A stretch of DNA of 64,000 nucleotides from Stereocaulon alpinum (taxonomy: Eukaryota; Ascomycota; Lecanoromycetes; Lecanorales; Stereocaulaceae). The notes under the pieces are model-generated. The model worked only from the letters and a program-made list of their open reading frames with translations, had not been told where the DNA came from and did no database searches. Shown here piece by piece: positions 58,983-64,000 of this stretch. Position 1 is the first letter of the stretch. Each line of letters starts with the position of its first letter. The DNA lies in assembly GCA_018257865.1 (NCBI GenBank), contig JAEUBA010000006.1, positions 1-64,000 on the forward strand, given 5' to 3'. Position numbers and translations under genes: made by a program.

Positions 58983-59302
58983 TAGCAATACACACCAGAT
59001 TAACAGACCGGAAATCCAAAGACATTACATAGTTCATTGATCTTGCAGACTTCTCACACCCTGACAGCAATAGCCCGGAGGACTTCTTGAGTCTCCTGAT
59101 TTCTTTATCAGATGCCATGTAGCATTGAACGCGCTCGTGGTGGAATCGAGCATTCAACGCTGACCTTGACCCGGCTATAAGCACTATGACGTAGCTCTAA
59201 CTCCGTCGCGTCGTTGGCCTTACACGCGACCGCCAGATCAAGCTTGTTTCAGTTCGTATACCGTCGTCGTGCCACACTTTCGACCGAAGCCGCACGGTCA
59301 AC
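58983..59302. other. Intergenic, promoter of the acyltransferase gene
   Basis: 320 bp after the hydratase stop. No gene is seen. An alternative upstream ATG-free frame at 59214 continues in a different frame from the called start and is rejected. Confidence 0.4.
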
Positions 59303-61478
59303 ATGGCTTCAAACGCACCAAGAACCTTTGCAGGTGTCAACGTCGAGCGAGACTTTGGCTATGGCATATCAACTAAGCCCTCGAAGCCCGCTGGAGGCGA
59401 GCCCCAGCCTGGACAATCGAAAGCTTCGAGAGCGTTGAGTTTGGCCTCATATTTTGTTGGAGGATGCATGGCGTATGTCTGATCCCACAAATGCCACAGC
59501 TATCGACTCCTAGAAGACCACTGCAAGCTGACATTCACTCAGTATAAATGCCTCGCAGTTCCTCGGCGCCCCCTTGTATCTCATTAATGAAGATTGGTAC
59601 AATGCATGGATAGCATTCACAAAACAGTCATGGGGTCTTCTCACAATGACCATGACCCAGTGGTGGGCACCAACGGTTGTGAGGATTAGCGGAGACAGCT
59701 CTGTGCGAGGACAACTGCTGAAGACTCTTGATGGATCTCTGTTCTGCAATTTTCCCGAAAGAATGATCTTGATTGCGAATCATCAGATCTACACTGACTG
59801 GCTATACTTGTGGTGGATTGGCTACACGGCTGGCATGCATGGCCGCATCTACGTCGTTCTGAAAGAGTCCCTCAAGCGGATACCTGTTATCGGCTGGGGT
59901 ATGCAATTTGCCCAATTCATCTTTCTGAAGAGGAAGTGGGAACAGGATAAGCCTCGAATGGCCGCGCATCTGCAGAAATTCAACAACCGAAAAGATCCAA
60001 TGTGGCTGATGATGTTTCCCGAGGGAACGAATCTTGCCGACTCCACAAGGGAAGCTAGTATGCAATGGGCGGACAAAAACGGCATTAGTGATATGCAGCA
60101 TACCCTTCTACCGCGAAGTACTGGACTGCAATTTATTTTGCAAGAGCTAAGACAGACGGTCGACTATGTCTACGACTGCACCATTGCTTACGAGGGTGTG
60201 CCGCGCGGAGAATATGCTCAGGATATCTTTACCGTTGGGGCATCCTATTTCGGAGGCAAGCCTCCAAAATCAGTCAACATGTACTGGCGGCGCTTTCTCG
60301 TCTCCTCGATCCCAGTGGACAATCCAAAGGAGTTTGAGCTCTGGCTCAGGCAACGTTGGATCGAGAAAGACAAATTCATCGAAGATTACTACCGTACTGG
60401 TCGACTACCGGCCGACGAAGGCGTAAGTAAAGACCAGAAAGGACAAACCATTCGAGGTGCTGGTCACATCGAAGCTGAGATCAGGCCAAAGTACTGGTAT
60501 GAGTTCTTACAAGTATTTGCACCGATTGGCCTGTTCGCTCTAGTCCTGTACATGTTCTACGGTGCACTGCCCACGAAGGTTCTTGACCAGATCAAATCAC
60601 TCGACCAGAAGACTGTCTTGAAACAGATCGATGCCTATCAAAAGGGTCAAATTGCGATCCCTGACAGGAAGCGCTTGAAAGCGGTAGCAGCAAACGCGTT
60701 GAAAGAGCAGCAAAAGGTCCCAGGAAGCAAGCTCAGGAATGCAGCTCTGTCTCAAGGCGTGGTGACCTTGAATGGCAAGCCCTTAGCAGACTTTCCTGCG
60801 AAAGGACTTGATAGCAAAACGGCCGCGAACGTATTATCCGCGAAGAAACCTACCAAATTGACGCCAGCGTCGAAAGTTGCCACAACAACAAAGCCTGTCA
60901 CCCTGAATGGCAAGCCAATTAGATCTGCAACAAGCAAAAAGCCCGTCACTCTGAACGGCAAACGACTGCAGGACTTCCCTGCCAAAGGGTATGATAAAGC
61001 AGTAGGCACATCTGGGAAAACCGCCCAGACATCCTTGAAGAAAGTAAAACCTGCTCCAAAGCTACCGGCAAAAGTGGCAGCAAGCAAACCCCCGCAGCCA
61101 CAGAAACGTACGCCAATGAAAGAGCTGAAAACAGATCAGAGTGGTATTGCAGTGCCAACCCCCACGGCAGATAAGCCGGCAGCCAAACAAACTCCGTCGA
61201 AGAGAGACGTCAAGCCCAAGGTGAGCAGCGCTCCGAAGAAGGCAGAGACAGGGCCTGGATCCAGGCCCGAAACAGATGTTGCCACTGAGCAATCAATGGC
61301 GAAGCCGCAAATATCATCTGTGCTCCAGCCTGTGCCGGGATCAGACACGTCCAGGGAAAAGACAGTTGAGAGCGCTGAAGTAAGGCGAGCTCGAAAAAAG
61401 TTGGAGCTCCGACAGGGCAAGCAGGAACCGATACGGAAGACGCGTCGAGCTTTAGAGGCCTCTACTACTACTTCGTAA
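59303..61478 (+). CDS. Acyl-CoA:lysophospholipid acyltransferase (AGPAT/Cst26 type)
   Basis: Two exons (59303-59472 and 59543-61478) with a 70 nt intron, 701 residues. PlsC-type acyltransferase motifs: NHQIYTDW (136-143, the HxxxxD box with His and Asp) and MFPEGTNLADST (FPEG at 215-218). A membrane segment is likely near 37-60 (SLASYFVGGCMAINASQFL) and another near 378-400 (FLQVFAPIGLFALVLYMFYG). This part resembles yeast Cst26/Psi1 and human AGPAT3-5, which acylate lysophosphatidic acid or lysophosphatidylinositol in the ER. From about 430 on there is a Lys/Ala/Pro-rich tail of about 270 residues. It has three VTLNGK repeats (464, 509, 525), two of them followed by DFPAKG, and ends in a basic segment. 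Such a tail is not part of the enzyme family and may be lineage-specific. Confidence 0.85.
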
Positions 61479-62499
61479 GACACTATCAAAGGCAGGCCTA
61501 TCATGCGAGACCGCGCAACTAGAGAGCGGTAACCAAGAATCAATCTCTGGGACCGGATATGCCAGCCAAAGTCCCACTCGGTGAGGAGGCTGCCACCCAT
61601 TCATGTTTTTTTAGCAGCATATCCCAAGATACTGGGTATCATGCTCTGAACCTCGCGAACTTGACGCTTGCGGTTATGTCTGAGATGGAGCAGATTTGGA
61701 TGCTATTGGCTCTACCAAATGCGCCTGCAAGGCGTACCTTACGTCTCAAGGTTGAGTGATAAATCTGGCAAAATTCAAGGACCTTCTTCCTACAGTACCA
61801 GCAATCGTCTGCTTTCCAAATGCGCACAGTGGTCAGTACACTTGACTCAAGGCTGCTTCATCTTCCAAATTTTTCTGGTCGGACAGATCTTACCATCTTC
61901 ACTGGACGTGCAGCAATACGTACCATCGAGAGGTCTGGTGATGTCGAGCATTTTGTAACTGATGCTGTACCAAAATATACCTAATAGATACAATCCTTGA
62001 AGCTAACTTACCAACATCGTGCATCCGTTGATTTGCTAGATAATCTGTCCTCCCTTTTGGTAAGTTTAACAACAACTGAGTACCGAGATGAATAACAGAA
62101 ACAGTAATGGACTAAGTTTCGGGTGATGACGATCTGGCGACAAGTCCCGGGCTTTGTAAGCATTGTAAGCATAGCCATTGAGAGTAGAATTGGCACCTAA
62201 TATATACAAAATATGCGATATTCGCGATCGACCTGGCTAAAAACTAATAATGACGTCGAAGGATCACGCGTTCGTCTCCATTCATAGACGTCGTATAAAG
62301 TATTTGGCCCAGCTCTATTCCCTGGAAAACAAATTCTTAATCTTTCAATATACCTGGTCCCTGATTAGCATCTTGTATCCCCATCTGAGCCAGAAACTGC
62401 TTACTCCACAAAAAAGACATGTAATCCACTAGCTACACCCAGTAACATCCCATAAGCCAATCCTGATCGCGCAAGGGTGACATCTTTTCAAGGTGATGA
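61479..62499. other. Intergenic, no gene recognised
   Basis: About 1 kb, moderately AT-rich towards the right. Small frames on both strands are short and lack family resemblance. Confidence 0.45.
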
Positions 62500-63418
62500 A
62501 TCCACATCTACTGTCCACAACGAAACATACCCAGCCATCGACGCCGTCCACGCCAACCGCCAAGGCAAAAGTGTCTTCATCTGCGGCGGCTTCATGGGAA
62601 TCGGTCGTGCCATCGCCATGTCCTTCGCAAAAGCCGGTGCTTGAAGCATTGCCATCGGTCCCCGCTCCGGTTTGGCTGCTACCGGAACGGCTATAGTGGA
62701 TGCTGCAGCTGCTGACGAAGCAAAGTAAGCCCAAGGTACTGCAGATCAAGCTTGAAGTGATATAGTAAAAAAGCGTAGAGAGCACCGCAGTAGCCATAGA
62801 GAAGTCATTCTGACGCCTCGACATTGTTATCCATAATTTTGGCATACTCGGTGAACCCGCCTTAGTAGGCGACAACGATGCCGACGACTTGTGGAACACT
62901 TGGACTACAAATCTGCATGGATCGTACCTCGTTACTCGTGGGTCTCTTGCATTGGTACTTAAATGAGGCGACAAGTAAACCGTTAATGTCAGCAGCTTAT
63001 AAGCTTTGCTTAAAAGACATTGTCTAAGCGCCTATCAGGCGTCGGAGCTACCTTAGCTCTCCTACGCTTTGCGAAATTTGTTAGCGCCAAGTATGGTGAT
63101 AAAGGCGTCCTGCCGTTCTGTATGCATCCGGGCACTATCCCTGGAATGGATATTCTAAGCCCAGGCGGTATGCTGGAGGTTTTCAAACATGGTACATGCA
63201 TGTGTGACTGAGGTTTCGCAATATGCGCTGATATGCTGCTGTTGTATTTACTAAATCCGTGGAGTTGGCGGCGGTTAGTGTTATATATCTAAAGAAGGAG
63301 AAGCGTTATTGGCTGGCTGGGAGGTACGTTAGCTGTACTTAGGATATGGAGGAACTGATGGCCAAAAGGGATGAGATTGTTCAAGGCGATAAACTGAAGG
63401 TGGCACCAATACTGTGAG
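62500..63418 (+). pseudogene. Short-chain dehydrogenase/reductase pseudogene
   Basis: The SDR order is recognisable. GKSVFICGGFMGIGRAIAMS is a cofactor loop with Cys-Gly-Gly in place of Thr-Gly-Gly; a TGA follows directly after FAKAGA (62642). Then come RLDIVIHNFGILGEPALVG (the NNAG region read as HNFG), NLHGSYLVTRGSLALVLK, TVNVSSL, and AYQASEL, where the catalytic YxxxK has Glu instead of Lys. A frameshift precedes LALLRFAKFVSAKYGDKGVL. The C-terminal RYVSCT then TAG (expected Trp) then DMEELMAKRDEIV closes the family pattern. At least five stops, one or more frameshifts and loss of the catalytic Lys mean it is inactive. The N-terminal start is not defined. Confidence 0.8.
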
Positions 63419-63777
63419 ATACTTGCGACTTGAATGGTAAAGTCCTCGATAACGGATATAGCAGCCAATCAAGCTCAATCACTCCGTCCACTCATTCGTC
63501 ACCATTCCCATGAATTTGTTAAATTGTACATGATCTTGGAGCATCGAAGAAGCTTGGGGTCCAATTTGACTCGATTAGGTATCATCACTCATGTGTCTCG
63601 ATCCACCTGCTATCATACAGTGGATGTTCTCCGAATAAAGAAAGCGTCTCGCTAGGGAGTTGCGTGCTCACCCATTTCCATGACGTGATCAATTCGCTAG
63701 TATGTCGTACACATGATCGTACAAAGCTGTCTTTCACCTACGCCGCAGACATGAGTCGACACATGCTTTCGCAACTT
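63419..63777. other. Intergenic, 3' side of the gene entering from the right
   Basis: 359 bp between the SDR relic and the stop codon of the minus-strand gene. Small frames only. Confidence 0.4.
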
Positions 63778-64000
63778 CTACTTCTTCAATGGAGCTTTGG
63801 CCGGTGCCTTTGCCGGTGCTTTTGTAGACGATTGCGCGGGTTTAGCAGCAGGCGCTTTTGGCTTCGGTGGTGCACCGTTCTGTTCAGTCTTAGCTTGGGA
63901 TGATCTAGAAGGCGAAGCTTTTGGCTGTGGAGCTTTGGGCTGGGGCGCCTTTGCCTGTGAGAGATTGCTCGACCCATTCTTTCCATTCTTCGAAGGACCC
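63778..64000 (-). CDS. C-terminal end of a Lys/Ala/Pro-rich protein (partial)
   Basis: An open minus-strand frame enters from the right edge and ends at TAG (63778-63780). The 73 visible residues are Lys/Ala/Pro/Gln-rich, with AKAPQPKAPQPKAS, KTEQNGAPPKPKAPA and a final KAPAKAPAKAPLKK. Such tails occur on histone H1-like and RNA-binding proteins, but nothing here identifies the family. There is no Met in this part, consistent with being the end of a longer gene. Confidence 0.6.
   Translation of the reverse strand, partial: GPSKNGKNGSSNLSQAKAPQPKAPQPKASPSRSSQAKTEQNGAPPKPKAPAAKPAQSSTKAPAKAPAKAPLKK

Noticed and set aside
36860..63418. Secondary-metabolite cluster (P450, SDR, acyltransferase, AAA protein)
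   Set aside because: The P450 and SDR are dead and far apart, the acyltransferase is a phospholipid enzyme, and no PKS, NRPS, terpene synthase or pathway regulator is present.

Overview
This window looks like a piece of a filamentous ascomycete chromosome (Pezizomycotina). The evidence is many short 45-77 nt GT-AG introns with CTAAC/CTGAC-type branch sites, fungal orthologues (NCA2, ERG25-type oxidase, Sec4/Rab8, RER1), and a large transposon block that carries the mark of repeat-induced point mutation (RIP). Gene models were assembled by eye from reading frames, splice sites and remembered family motifs. No database search was run.

Layout. (1) About 1-35.8 kb is AT-rich, gene-free transposon DNA in which CpA and TpG are almost absent. 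ATG contains TpG, so start codons, and therefore ORFs, have vanished too. I resolve a nested cluster of one Ty1/Copia family with 130-132 bp LTRs (one clean full-length copy at 2926-8851 with TATTA duplications, and several broken copies in both orientations). I also see a LINE 3' fragment, a Helitron relic (about 12.5-18.25 kb) with Rep and helicase remnants, a Gypsy integrase/chromodomain fragment split by a 687 bp TRIM-like element, a second Copia element interrupted by a minisatellite island, and a 12.6 kb nested Copia stack (22.7-35.3 kb) bounded by one GTATT duplication. (2) 35.8-45.5 kb is a transition zone: a decayed cytochrome P450, a probably mitochondrial fungal protein, the AAA ATPase Afg2/Drg1, and an unrecognised gene relic. 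(3) 45.5-61.5 kb is mostly housekeeping: RNPS1-type SR protein, Sec4-type Rab, NCA2, C-4 sterol methyl oxidase, pterin carbinolamine dehydratase, RER1, mitochondrial enoyl-CoA hydratase and an AGPAT/Cst26-type acyltransferase. A large-subunit catalase with a DJ-1/PfpI domain sits among them and is broken by stops and frameshifts. (4) 61.5-64 kb holds a decayed short-chain dehydrogenase and the C-terminal end of a Lys/Ala/Pro-rich protein running off the right edge.

How it works together. The intact genes serve unrelated core functions (ribosome maturation, splicing/EJC, exocytosis, mitochondrial gene expression, ergosterol synthesis, ER retrieval, fatty-acid oxidation, phospholipid acylation). 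Several share divergent promoters. The accessory genes (P450, catalase, SDR) are all pseudogenes. I found no defence, toxin or biosynthetic cluster. The most interesting material is the transposon archaeology: the TRIM with an internal tRNA-like segment, the RIP-free minisatellite island, and a nested stack that seems to have lost its middle by recombination.
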